Numbered from the stretch's first letter, positions 35,662 through 45,126 are shown. The stretch is DNA of 48,483 bases from CAIVSN01 sp031539165 (GCA_031539165.1 JAVKLK010000029.1:1-48483), one strand, 5' to 3'. Made by a program: numbers and translations. The notes: a model not told the origin generated them from the letters alone.

Positions 35662-36264
35662 ATGAAGGCGTTTGTATTTGATACGGAGACCACAGGATTT
35701 AGCACGAAGGGTGCGGCTCTCTCTGAGCAGCCGTACATTGTACAGTTTGCTTGAATTCTTTGAGAGGCTACCCCCCAGGGGGGATTCACTGAGATAGAAC
35801 GAGTGGATATCTTGATTCGACCGAGAATTTCTATCCCATTTGGGGCTTCCCAGGTGCATGGTATTTATGACGCTGACGTTCAGAATGCTCCGTATATCGA
35901 GGAGGTACTTCCAACCATTCTCAAATACCTCAATACTTCAGATGTGGTCGTGGGGCACAATATAGAATATGATGAGCAAGTCATTCGAGATGAGCTTGCC
36001 CGGCTCGGTCGACCAGGAGACTATCAGCCGATGAAATCACTCTGTACCATGAAATCTTCGACGGATTACTGTAAACTTCAGGGACGAGGCTTCGCCTATA
36101 AGGCACCCCGCTTGGGAGAGTTGTATAAGTTCTTGTTTGGAGAGTGGTTTGAGGGGGCGCACAATGCTATGGTCGACGTGGAAGCAACCGCAAAATCATT
36201 TGGAGAGCTTCTGAAGCGAGGAGTAATTCCTCTGGAAGAATCAAGTCTCATGCGACTCTTTTAA
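35662..36264 (+). CDS. DnaQ-like 3'-5' exonuclease (DEDDh)
   Basis: A 200-residue DEDDh exonuclease. Exo I is FDTETTGF (Asp7, Glu9), Exo II is VVGHNIEYDEQVIRDEL, and Exo III is AHNAMVDVEATAK with the catalytic His and Asp. It could be the polymerase III epsilon proofreader or an RNase T-like enzyme; no polymerase gene is near. Two TGA glycines near residues 31-34 (QFA-Gly-IL-Gly-EAT) hide the first 47 residues under the standard code. Confidence 0.9.
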
Positions 36265-36296
36265 GAATTGCCAAGACTGGGATACAGGGAATTAAT

Positions 36297-36324
36297 TTGA
36301 CAAATCTGATAAAAAAATTATACC
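36297..36324 (+). promoter_or_regulatory. Promoter overlapping a palindrome
   Basis: TTGACA (36297-36302), a 16-bp spacer and TATACC (36319-36324). The -10 overlaps the left arm of the palindrome at 36320-36339. Confidence 0.65.
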
Positions 36325-36343
36325 TATCCGAATAGGTATTTTT
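36320..36343 (+). promoter_or_regulatory. Perfect dyad: operator or terminator/attenuator
   Basis: ATACCTATCCGAATAGGTAT is a perfect 8-bp inverted repeat with a CCGA loop, then four T. It covers the -10 and the predicted start site of the following gene. It could be a repressor site, or the terminator of secY-exonuclease, or both. Confidence 0.6.
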
Positions 36344-36356
36344 ATCTTTGCTCTCT

Positions 36357-36761
36357 ATGCACGTCTTTTCTGAAACTGACCATAAGTGGATACCGGAAGA
36401 ACAATCGCTTATTGGTCGATTGCGTAAGCATATTCCAACAGCGCTCTTGGTAGGGTCTATTATCGCTGCAGGTGCTGTTGTCAAAACGGGAAATGATCGA
36501 GGGGAAGCGGTGCTTAAGACCCAGGAATATCAAGATCTTGTATCTCGATTTCTTCAATGAGAGCGAGGAAACGTACAGCGAACATACAATCAAGGAACCC
36601 CAGTTATTACCTATGGATGAGGAATCTTTGCAGAACGGGATGCATACCTCCAGAAGAATTGTCTTTTTTCAGATGGCGCATGGCTTAAGCGAGGTGCACG
36701 AGAAGAGTTTCAAGACAAAACGCAGTGCTTCACCTTCAAGGATATCAATTCGATGAAATAG
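36357..36761 (+). CDS. Single-span membrane-anchored protein, unknown
   Basis: A 134-residue protein: a polar N-terminus, one hydrophobic segment at about residues 28-43 (HIPTALLVGSIIAAGAVV), then a soluble domain with TYNQGTPVITYGGGIFAERD. Two TGA codons are glycine (FLQ-Gly-ER and TYG-Gly-GI). I recognise no family. Its own promoter and the palindrome at 36320 suggest specific regulation. Confidence 0.72.
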
Positions 36762-36762
36762 A

Positions 36763-36790
36763 GTGCATTCTGAGAATTTTCCAATATACT
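36763..36790 (+). promoter_or_regulatory. Promoter for rnpB
   Basis: GTGCAT (36763-36768), a 16-bp spacer and TATACT (36785-36790), 6 nt before the predicted 5' end of the RNase P RNA. Confidence 0.62.
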
Positions 36791-36796
36791 TTGTCC

Positions 36797-37164
36797 GCCC
36801 AAAAGCAACGCTCTCTACGGGATATTCTCCCGAGGAAAGTCTGGACACGTTTCGGGAGCCTGGCAGTTAACGACTGCGGCAGAATGATAACACATAAACA
36901 TTCTGTACGGAAAGTGCCACAGAGACAATACTAGCCTGTTTCAGGTCAGAGGTGAAAAGACTCTTCGATGGGTTCTCCCAGAAGAGTACCCACGCCGTAA
37001 TGCGTGAGTGTTGGCAAACCCCAGGTCGTGCAAGAGGAATGGTACAAGGAGATATAGGGCCCGATCCCTCTCCAGCGTATACCTCGCTTGAGGTGTTCTG
37101 CGAAGAACATCCTAGATAGATTGAGAGCGAAGTACAGAATCCGGCTTATGAAGTTTTTGGGCAT
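36797..37164 (+). ncRNA. rnpB: RNase P RNA
   Basis: The conserved 5' core GAGGAAAGTCTGGAC (36832 on), the CACAGAGACAATACTAGCC region (~36918 on) and the 3' core TACAGAATCCGGCTTAT (~37133 on) are the signatures of bacterial RNase P RNA. The ends pair as helix P1: GCCCAAAAGC (36797-36806) with GTTTTTGGGC (37153-37162), followed by a T run. Length is about 368 nt, as in class A RNAs. It replaces any coding interpretation of this stretch. The exact ends are estimates. Confidence 0.93.
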
Positions 37165-37171
37165 TTTTTAT
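37163..37171 (+). terminator. T run after helix P1 of rnpB
   Basis: ATTTTTTAT directly follows the P1 stem, so P1 itself probably acts as the terminator hairpin. Confidence 0.6.
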
Positions 37172-37187
37172 ACATTCAAAGAAGCCC

Positions 37188-37811
37188 ATGCATATCCTGC
37201 TCGTAGGAATTCAGGGTTCCGGTAAGGGAACTCTTGCTCGAAAAATTACCGATACATACGGACATGCTTTTTTCGAGATGGGACAGAAATTGCGCAATTT
37301 TGCTGCGCTTAATGAAGCGGATTCTCCCGCAGTTCGTGAACTTCTTGCCTCAGGCGCCCTTGTAGGACCTGATTTAGTAGAAAAGATTTTGCTGCATTAT
37401 CAGGCAAATCATTCAGGATCACCGATTATTTTTGACGGAATCCCGAGAACAAAAGAGCAAAAAGAGCTCTTTGATAGAGTATTCCCCGAATATATCGTTA
37501 TTTTCCTCGATCTTCAGAAAGCTACTGCTATTGAGCGTCTTGCCAACCGGCGAATCGATCCTCTCACAGGAGAGAGCTTCCCTGCAACATTTGTTGGAGA
37601 TTTTTCTCCATTTACTGGGAACCGACTGATTCACCGGGAAGATGACAATCCTGATGCGGTTGAACGCCGAATCGATACGTTTTATGCGAATACTTTGCCA
37701 CTTCTTGCTCTTTGGGCAGGAGAGGGGAAGCGGGTCTATACGATTGATGCAGGGCAAGATATCGAGGCATGCTTCCGCCAAGCGGAAGTGGTCTTGAGTG
37801 CCTACCTATAA
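37188..37811 (+). CDS. adk: Adenylate kinase
   Basis: The 207-residue enzyme balances AMP, ADP and ATP. The P-loop is GIQGSGKGTLAR, the AMP site contains GQKLRN and FDGIPRTKEQ, and the LID region RRIDPLTGESF has no zinc cysteines. It is normally beside secY; here the exonuclease, a small gene and rnpB have come between. No TGA codons. Confidence 0.95.
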   Translation: MHILLVGIQGSGKGTLARKITDTYGHAFFEMGQKLRNFAALNEADSPAVRELLASGALVGPDLVEKILLHYQANHSGSPIIFDGIPRTKEQKELFDRVFPEYIVIFLDLQKATAIERLANRRIDPLTGESFPATFVGDFSPFTGNRLIHREDDNPDAVERRIDTFYANTLPLLALWAGEGKRVYTIDAGQDIEACFRQAEVVLSAYL

Positions 37812-37814
37812 ACT

Positions 37815-38894
37815 ATGCGGTACTATCTGCATATCCCTTTTTGCTCTCGGCACTGTACCTACTGCCGCTTTGCCCTGGATCCTCTCCCTTCGGAGGCGAA
37901 AGTGGCTGCCTATCTCGGAAACCTCTTGCGAGAAATAGAGCACTCCTCCAATCGAGCTCCTTTTTTGACAGAATGAGTGAAGAGCGTGTATTTCTGAGGA
38001 GGTACGCCGAGTCTTCTTGATCCTCGCCACATTGAAGCACTTCTTGTTGCTTGCGGAAGAGCATGATTTGTTTCTGACTGTGAAATTACGATTGAGTGTA
38101 ATCCGGAGAATATCACCCCAGAGCGGGTTCGACAATATACTCAGATGGGAATTACGCGGATTTCCTTGGGGGTGCAGACTCTTTCGGATAGGGCACTTCA
38201 AGAAATTCACAGAGCCCCAGCGTCATGGACGGAGCATGCTATGGAGGCCCTTGCAGGGTTCCCCAATGTAAATCTCGATTTCATGCTTGGGTTGCCTCAT
38301 GTCCGAGAAGGAGAAACGCTCGAGTCAATCCGTGCTTTGCATTCGCGATACCCCGGCATTACTCACACGAGTGTGTATCTGCTGGAATATGAGCATACGT
38401 ATCCAGAATCTTGGCAACACACCGCTCTCTCTCGCGAAAAACAGATGCAAGAGTATGCTCAAATTCGGGAGTTTTTATTGAGTGAGCGGGGATTTGAACA
38501 CTATGAGATATCCAACTTTGCTCTTCCTTGATTTCAGAGTCGGCACAATCAGGCGTACTGGACCCATGAGGCAGTGCAAGGATTTGGACTTTCGGCTGCG
38601 GGGTATCTCAAGGATATGGTGCATGCTCCGTATGGGGTACGACGGACGAATAGTGCGAACTTTGTCCAGTATTTCCGAGGAATACACGAGAACGAAATCC
38701 TCTCTGAGGCCCAGTTTCGATTGGAGGAGGGAATCTTCGGACTCCGCACTTTTTCGCTTCGTCCAGAGCTTGCTCAAGCAGAGGCTCTTGCTCGATTGCT
38801 TGACCGTAATTTGCTTGCTTGGAAGGGCGAAAGAATTATGCCAACTCTCGCTTGAATTTTTGAGCTCGACGATATAATGGGCGAGCTTTTTTAG
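37815..38894 (+). CDS. hemW: HemW-type radical SAM protein (TGA = Gly)
   Basis: A 359-residue radical SAM protein. CSRHCTYCRF is the CxxxCxxCxF cluster motif of HemW rather than HemN (which has a fourth cysteine). YFGGGTPSLL follows with its first glycine as TGA, then ECNPE and GITRISLGVQTLSD. HemW inserts haem into target enzymes. Five TGA glycines. The stop TAG comes after a tRNA promoter lying inside the last codons, so the tail may be a few residues shorter in vivo. It starts 3 nt after adk. Confidence 0.9.
38852..38878 (+). promoter_or_regulatory. tRNA-Thr promoter inside the end of hemW
   Basis: TTGAAT (38852-38857), a 15-bp spacer and TATAAT (38873-38878). A T-rich run follows, then the tRNA at 38931. 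Confidence 0.62.
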
Positions 38895-38930
38895 CCGAGT
38901 GAGTGAGCTGAAGCTCCTCTCTTGCAAGTC

Positions 38931-39005
38931 GCCGATGTGGCTCAGTGGTAGAGCATCTCCATGGTAAGGAGGGGGTCGCGGGTTCAATTCCCGCCATCGG
39001 CTCCA
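38931..39005 (+). tRNA. tRNA-Thr (anticodon GGT)
   Basis: Acceptor GCCGATG/CATCGGC, anticodon stem TCTCC/GGAGG, loop ATGGTAA (anticodon GGT), T-stem GCGGG/CCCGC, and an encoded CCA end. 75 nt. Confidence 0.95.
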
Positions 39006-39020
39006 TGAATTTCTCAAACA

Positions 39021-39040
39021 CCTCCGAAAGGAGGTTTTTT
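39021..39040 (+). terminator. Terminator after tRNA-Thr
   Basis: CCTCC-GAAA-GGAGG then six T: a short stem closed by a GNRA tetraloop. It overlaps the end of the convergent Nudix gene by two bases. Confidence 0.85.
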
Positions 39041-39482
39041 ACTCCCCCAACTGCTGCACAAAGACTGGCCCTTGGGCATTCCAGATATCAAGGAGTTCTC
39101 CGATCCTCTCTGGGCGTACAGGAGCATCAAGATTGCGAGGATCATAGAACCCCACCTCAAGATGTTCGTACCCATGACTTGCTGTTGCAAGGTCTACACT
39201 CAGGAAATCTTCGGGATTTTCGACCCAGTACCAGAAATCAAACTTTGATTCCCCCTCACGAATAATCTCTTGAGTATATACCAGTGGCCCAATCTGAGCC
39301 TCTACTCCAAGCTCTTCCATGAGTTCTCTCGCAAGTCCCGTCTTGAGATCTTCCCCCAACTCAAGGGTTCCTCCCGGGAGACAATAGAAGTTAAAGGGAT
39401 TTATCTTTCCCAAGAAAATCTTCCCTTCATGAAGAATGACGGCACGAGTTTTGATGATGCCAATGGGGTTTCGCTGAACCAT
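39039..39482 (-). CDS. Nudix hydrolase
   Basis: A 147-residue single-domain protein with the complete Nudix box GTLELGEDLKTGLARELMEE followed by LGV (pattern G-x5-E-x7-REL-x-EE-x-G). These enzymes split nucleoside diphosphates linked to another group; the substrate cannot be told. A TATACT on the minus strand (39510-39505) may be its -10, 22 nt before the ATG. No TGA codons. Confidence 0.9.
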   Translation of the reverse strand: MVQRNPIGIIKTRAVILHEGKIFLGKINPFNFYCLPGGTLELGEDLKTGLARELMEELGVEAQIGPLVYTQEIIREGESKFDFWYWVENPEDFLSVDLATASHGYEHLEVGFYDPRNLDAPVRPERIGELLDIWNAQGPVFVQQLGE

Positions 39483-39601
39483 AAAGAGGAAGAAAGAAGA
39501 GTAAAGTATACCGATTTTCAGAAAAAGAGAAATCTCTTAATGGACTCTTAATATTGAAATGCTATTGTATCCGCACATACATATTTTTTAACTTCTTTTG
39601 T

Positions 39602-40276
39602 ATGATCATGAACAAAAAAACAGTGCTCGCAGCTTCCGCGCTTCTTATTGGAGCTACCGCATTCTCATCGGTATTTGCAGATGATGCCGCAATCACTGTT
39701 ACTTCTGGTGGGGCAGAGGTTCAGATGGGGCAAATGGGGCCAATGCCTATGGGAATGATGCAAGGGGAAATGCGAGCAATGCCAATGCAAGGAGGCGTTC
39801 AGGCTGATCCATTTTCTGATCCAGCTGTAAAGAAGGCTCTTACCGATGCGGGAATTGCGGTTCCAACTTCAGAAGAAGCAAAGGCATTTATGGAAAAACA
39901 GATGAATGCATTCACAGCAGAAGCAAAACTTTCTGAAACAGACAAGGCAGGACTTAAGGCTCTTCGCGAGAGTTTCCGCAAGCAGGAGCGAGAGTACCTT
40001 CGTTCGAAGGGGGTAGATCTTCCAACAGAAGACACCTATGCAAAATTCGATAAGATTCACGAGGTTCTCAAGCAGCAAATGAAGTCGAAAGTAGAACAGG
40101 TTCAAGGAACTCTTCAAGAGGTAAAGGCACTTCGACAGGGAACTCAAGAAGTGAAACAAAATCTTCGACAGAAAGTCCAAGATGCAAAGGATAACCGAAA
40201 GAACATGAAGAAGCAGATGAAGCCAGGAATGCGTCCTGCTGCTCCACAGGGTACTTCTTCTGGTACAACAAACTAA
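39602..40276 (+). CDS. Exported Met-rich, helical protein
   Basis: A 224-residue protein: a signal peptide (MIMNKKTVLAASALLIGATA, cleavage probably after VFA), then a methionine-rich segment at about residues 38-65 (QMGQMGPMPMGMMQGEMRAM), and a long charged helical part (~80-205). Met-rich stretches bind copper(I) or silver in known proteins such as CopC/PcoE relatives, and the helical part is reminiscent of Spy/CpxP-type chaperones; neither is proven. ATG at 39608 is an equal start. Its TAA overlaps the convergent murC stop. Confidence 0.78.
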   Translation: MIMNKKTVLAASALLIGATAFSSVFADDAAITVTSGGAEVQMGQMGPMPMGMMQGEMRAMPMQGGVQADPFSDPAVKKALTDAGIAVPTSEEAKAFMEKQMNAFTAEAKLSETDKAGLKALRESFRKQEREYLRSKGVDLPTEDTYAKFDKIHEVLKQQMKSKVEQVQGTLQEVKALRQGTQEVKQNLRQKVQDAKDNRKNMKKQMKPGMRPAAPQGTSSGTTN

Positions 40277-41691
40277 AGTTTTGGACTTTCGGGTTGAGTA
40301 AGGGGAGATTGATAGGAGAAACCGTAGCGTAACTCATCGATACTTCCCGCTCCCTGAAGCAAGAAAATACACTCGTTCGGTCGAGTGTGATCGATGGTCC
40401 GAAGTATATCGAGCGTGCGTGAGAGGCCTTGTCCATCATGCACGTTTTTTTGGTGAGGACGGATTGACTCTATAAGTCGCTCTACTGTCATGAAGGCTAT
40501 GTCTTCCTCGGTATCTCGACTCAGGTATATATCTGAGATAATGAGCTCATCCACATCACCAAAACACGTACTAAACTCGGCGAGAAGCGCTCGAGTTCGT
40601 GCGGCTTGATGTGGCTGAAATGCCACAACAAAGTGTTTGTCAGGGTAGGTTTCTCGAATAGCGCTCAATGTTGGGGCAAGCTCACTAGGGTGATGTCCAT
40701 AGTCGGACATAATTCGGTTCCCAGCAAGGGTAATTCATACGGTCTCACTTCTTCTCCAGGCTCCTCCAAACTGCTCCAGTCGTTCTATCCGGGTCTCCGG
40801 GGGAAGATGAGTGATTTCTCCCACGACGTACGCAAGATTTGCATCGAGACGGAGGTGTTCTCCGGGAACCTTGAGAGTGAGGTGGGGTATATGCTCATGA
40901 AGCGGCTCAGAAGGTGCACCGCAAGACCAACCATTTCCATCTACCCAGTACCAAGTGAGACGATTTCGGTCAGATTCGCTCACTGCCTCATAGAGACTTC
41001 TGCATCCAGCATCTTCTCGAGAGAGCACTACTGCTGATTTGGTTCGTTCGACAAAAGAAACAAACGCGCTCAAATAATCCGCCTCATCTTTGTAGTAGTC
41101 CAAGTGGTCTACATCGATGTTGGTAATAACGGCAATCGTTGGGGTATATTCCAAAAAGTGTCGTTTGTATTCGCAGGCCTCAATAGCAAACCAAGGACTT
41201 GCTTCCTCGATATGGATATTCTTCCCATTAAAAGCCGAAAGCTTTGTCCCGACTATGGTTGATCCTCCAATTGAGGTGCCCGCGAGCATAACTCCAATCA
41301 TCGAAGTGGTAGACGACTTCCCGTGACTTCCCGCAATGGCGATTTGCTGTTTTTGATTGGAAATCCGAGCGAGTGCCTGAGGATACGAAAGTGTAGGAAT
41401 TCCAAGTGCCAGAGCTGCTTCAAGCTCTCCATTGATTCTTGATTTTTCTCCATGAGAAATACCTGCGGAAGCGATAAAAATACCTTCCGTGTGTACCACA
41501 AGGTCAGTATGAGGGGGGAGATGCTTAGCATCATGTCAGAGAAAGATGGAGAATCCTTCTTTTTGAAGATCCCGAGTAATCTCTCCTTCGCTTGCATCAG
41601 ATCAAGACACGCTCCATCCGAGCTCTTTGTAATATCGTCCAATTGCAGATACGCCGATTCCTCCGGCACCGATGAGATGAAGGTGGGGCAT
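40273..41691 (-). CDS. murC: UDP-N-acetylmuramate-L-alanine ligase MurC
   Basis: A 472-residue Mur ligase adding L-Ala to UDP-MurNAc. MPHLHLIGAGGIGVSAIGRY is the UDP-binding N-terminus, VSGSDAS follows with TGA glycine, then the P-loop AGSHGKSSTT, the central domain end (NIDVDHLDYY) and the C-terminal domain with DYGHHPSE. Three TGA glycines (after VS, FL and ETV). The ATG is 1 nt after the sigma-like gene's stop. Order on the minus strand: murD, sigma-like gene, murC. Confidence 0.95.
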
Positions 41692-41692
41692 A

Positions 41693-41995
41693 TTATTCCT
41701 CAATTTCTCGTTTTATATATTCTGCGGCACAGGCATCAAAGTCTTTCCACTTACTCGGTTGTTTTACGAACTGATCGATGGCCTTAAGAAGTCCAGCGTT
41801 CGCAGCAAGAATATGATCAGAAATCGCTCCAGCATCCCATACAAGAGAGGCTACCTGTTTGAGTCGACTCTCGGCAATTCGTTGCCGAGCAAGCATATCT
41901 CCTCCTGCTACTGCCTCAAGAAGAGCGTATTCCTCTTCATAAGAGAGAGGTTCGGATTTCGCAAGTTTTGCGAGAAATTGATCAAAGTTAGACAT
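41693..41995 (-). CDS. Sigma-70 region 1.2-2.2-like protein (truncated)
   Basis: A 100-residue protein resembling the start of sigma-70 factors: PLSYEEEYALLEAVAGGDML (region 1.2), ARQRIAESRLKQVASLVWDA (2.1) and AANAGLLKAIDQF (2.2, like EGNIGLMKAVDKF), then FDACAAEYIKREIEE near the beginning of region 2.3. Regions 2.4, 3 and 4, which read promoters, are missing. It is neatly placed between murD (8-nt overlap) and murC (1-nt gap), so it looks like a working gene rather than debris. It might bind RNA polymerase as a decoy or helper, or serve a cell-wall role; unproven. Confidence 0.6.
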   Translation of the reverse strand: MSNFDQFLAKLAKSEPLSYEEEYALLEAVAGGDMLARQRIAESRLKQVASLVWDAGAISDHILAANAGLLKAIDQFVKQPSKWKDFDACAAEYIKREIEE

Positions 41996-43295
41996 GAGAT
42001 TCAGGGATAGAGTGTACGGATTCTATAAATTGGTGAGCTCGATCGAGGTAGTTTTTGAAAAGTCAGAAGCTGGCACAGCCAGGAGAAAGAAGGATGACAT
42101 CGCCAGATTCTGCAAGAGAGTAGGCTGTCTGAACCGCTTCTTGCATGGTAGAGGCCTCTGCCGATGGTATTCCAGCAGCCTTCGCAATAGAGGCAAACAG
42201 AGGACCAGTTGCTCCAATGCAGATGATTGCTTTGCAGGTTTGGGAGAGGTTTGATGCAAGGTGATCAAAGGAGTCTCCTTTATTGTGCCCTCCAGCAATG
42301 AGTAGTACATTTCGTTTCGGGAAGGATTCCAGAGCTGCCTTGAGACTTTGGGCGGAAGTTGACTTGGAATCGTCGATGAATTGTATTCAATTTTTTTGAG
42401 TTACCAATTCAAGACGATGCGGAAGCCCTTGTATTTGTCCGAGTGATACCCGAATTCTCTTCGAACAGATACCAAGTTCGTTTCCGACCAACCCAGCCGC
42501 AAGAATATTGTAAGCATTGTGCATTCCCTTGAACTGCGTTTCCGACAGAAGGTATTTCTGCCTTCCAGAGATGACTATGTGCTCTCCATCGGTTCTGTCT
42601 TTGAGTTCTGGAGTAAGTCCGAACCATCGCGTGTTCGCTGGGAAGGAGCAGTTCAACTCTCTGCTTCGTTCCTTGAGCTTTTCGTTGGCGAATACTTTCT
42701 TCTTGGTTCGATGAATCAGTCGCATTTTGTCTCCAAAATATCCAGCGAGTCCATCATGCCAGTCAAGATGATCCCGCTCGAAATTGGTAAAAATGGTGAT
42801 ATCTGCTTCAAATCCTTCGCGATATCCCGGGGGGAGTTTTTTCAGATGATCGTTTAGTCCAAGAGTATGACCCATGAAACTCGATACTTCCACCACAATA
42901 TATCCCCGCTTGAGGCCTCGGTTTCGTATTTCTAGAACGGTTTCCGCAAGAGGAATTTCGAAGTTTCCAGACAGAAACACCGCGTGTTCTCCAAACTCAG
43001 CGCAGAGCATTTTGTAGACGATCCAAGCGGTAGTCGATTTCCCATCAGTTCCTGTCACAGCAATAATCTTGAATCCAGGAGGAAGGTATCGTGCCGAGAA
43101 GTCGAGTTCTCCTATCACATTCCCTCCCGAGTAAGCTCGATTGGAAGGGGGAATTCCTGGAGAAGGAATAATGGCCTCAAAATCGAGCGGGTTAAATGCA
43201 TCTGCATCGTCAAAAGAGGCAATCGGGAGATTGAGTGCAGAGGCGAGAGCGATTACTGCTTGGCCAACTCTGGCCTTGCCGTACATAGCGAGCAT
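41988..43295 (-). CDS. murD: UDP-N-acetylmuramoylalanine-D-glutamate ligase MurD
   Basis: A 435-residue Mur ligase. The short N-terminus MYGKARVGQAVIALASAL corresponds to the GxGxSG-type region, the P-loop is VTGTDGKSTT, then TNFERDHLDWH, and the C-terminal domain has IQFIDDSKSTSAQS and LLSPGCASFGLFKNYLDR, where the SFG glycine is TGA. Two TGA glycines. The ATG at 43295 is chosen; a TTG at 43304 and an ATG at 43286 are alternatives. Its end overlaps the start of the sigma-like gene by 8 nt (ATGTCTAA). Confidence 0.92.
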
Positions 43296-43298
43296 TTG

Positions 43299-43327
43299 TT
43301 GCAAATCTCGGGGGTATGGAATACTAT
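43299..43327 (+). promoter_or_regulatory. Promoter for the 586-residue protein gene
   Basis: TTGCAA (43299-43304), a 17-bp spacer and TACTAT (43322-43327). Confidence 0.5.
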
Positions 43328-43344
43328 GGAAACATGGTAGTCAA
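43318..43344 (-). promoter_or_regulatory. Promoter for murD
   Basis: On the minus strand TTGACT (43344-43339), a 15-bp spacer and TATTCC (43323-43318), 22 nt before the murD ATG. It overlaps the divergent promoter, so the two may exclude each other. Confidence 0.5.
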
Positions 43345-43356
43345 GATTAGGAAAAT

Positions 43357-45117
43357 ATGAAACTAAAAACAACCGGAACTGGGGCGGTCTTCCAAGGACA
43401 CTCTCCTGCTCAGAAGCTTTCGGATAGACCGATTGCAGGGAGACTTCATGCCCGAGAGCGAGACGAAATTCCGCCGCTTCGGGTTGTTTCTGAGCGTGCA
43501 AAAGAATTCAATTGACTCGTCTCTTGAATCATATCACAGGTTGTAACTCCAGAGTTACTTAAAAAGTGAGGTGCCACCCCTCTCGATCTTCTCTCAAGTG
43601 ACGGAGTCTCAAAAGAACAGATAGAAAAAATTCGACATATACTTCTTCGATACGGAAATCTCCATGGAGCATTGCGAGCTCGGTTCACCAAGCTTCTGGT
43701 GCACAGTCCCGATTTCCGTGGTCTTGATGGGAAACCGTACAATTTCCGTGTCAGCAGAAGCGACGAGGAGAGGGCAGCCTTGATTGTTCTCAATGAAATG
43801 TACCAACTCTCTTGTTTGAGCCTGATTCAAGACGGGATGATTCTTCAAGATAAGCAACTCGCGGTCGTTTTTGAGAGAGGGGATGACTTTGATGCCTTTG
43901 TGAGCACGCTGACTCACCGTGAGGACCCGGAAAATCAAGAAGCAATACTTCCCCATGCTCCGAGCCGATCTCGCCGCTATGAACGCACGATAAACTGCTT
44001 GATAGTACGAAACATGCTCAACATGTTCGATACCCTTATGAGCGATAAGTACTATAATATTGGGCGTGATGTAGATGCTTTCTTCGGGAAACTGGCAACT
44101 CGTTGAATCGAGAGCACCGAGCTTGCTTCAGGTGAAGACGAATGGGTGTACTCTATTCGAAACCAAGGAAAAGATGCATTCGAGGGAACTCTCTATATCA
44201 GCAAAAAATCGTTCGAATCCATCGGTCTCAAAAAGTGGAGTAATCGGAAGTACGGAAATGCCGATGCAATGGAGGACTTGTTTCGTCTTCGATTCGAGGG
44301 GAAGCGTGATGATGCTGATAACCTTACCCGTGCTTTAGACTACTTTTCACAACACATATTCTTTGGGAAGGTGAAATTTGACGAAAAAAATTCGATTATA
44401 AATCCAGCGCTTCTGACCAAGCGAAAAAAGCTTATTATAAAACAGAAAGAAACAGACAAAAAAAGTAGTCTTAAAACTCTGAGACAGGCTGACCTGACGG
44501 GAAGAATCGAATACAACGAACATGTAACTGGAGTGCTGGAATTTCAATTTCAGTATGAAGGGGAAATGGAACACTGAACTGCTCATCCACTTGTCTATGA
44601 TTTCAAAAAGAAGCTTACCGCATCGGCTCGTAAGCTTGGTTCAATTGATGCGTACAACATCTTATTTTATATGCGACAATTGCCGCTGGATGAGATTGGA
44701 CTTACCGAAGAGCAGATTCTCAAGCACCTTATTACACCAAATGAAGATGATGAAGATTCTGATACGCCTCTTACTGCTCAGCAGCGCCAATGTAAGAAAG
44801 AGACTCGCTCTCGTATTGAGAAACTTTGGAGAGGAGAGGTGGGGTTTCTTTTGCCAGTAAGAACCCGCATGGGAGGAGTGCGATTCATCACGCAGGATTC
44901 GTATACGCAAGATATATTCCGTCTCTATCCAGACATGCTTGGTCCAGCTCCTCTCGTTGAGGGAAGTCTCTCGTACATTAAGCAGATGATGGATCGTGTT
45001 GAAGATGTGGTTCTTTTGCGGTTGGAGGATTATCAAACTATGCTCGACCAGTGGTCTACACGAAGGGAGGCTATCCTCAGCCATTATATTCCATTTCGAC
45101 AGAGGAAGAAGCGGTAG
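43357..45117 (+). CDS. 586-residue cytoplasmic protein, unknown
   Basis: Reading five TGA codons as glycine gives one 586-residue protein with no signal peptide or membrane helix. The N-terminus is MKLKTTGTGAVFQGHSPAQK. A middle part contains HGALRARFTKLLVHSPDF and YNFRVSRSDEERAALIVLNE. The C-terminal half has SIDAYNILFYMRQLPLDEIG, an acidic NEDDEDSDTP stretch and a basic end FRQRKKR. I recognise no domain. The divergent placement to murD and the convergent one to murI suggest, but do not show, a link to the cell envelope. A possible AGGA lies 5 nt before the ATG. Confidence 0.82.
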
Positions 45118-45126
45118 TACAGATTT

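Noticed and set aside
36725..37164. Short coding readings in the rnpB stretch
   Set aside because: The conserved RNase P RNA cores and the P1 pairing explain the sequence.
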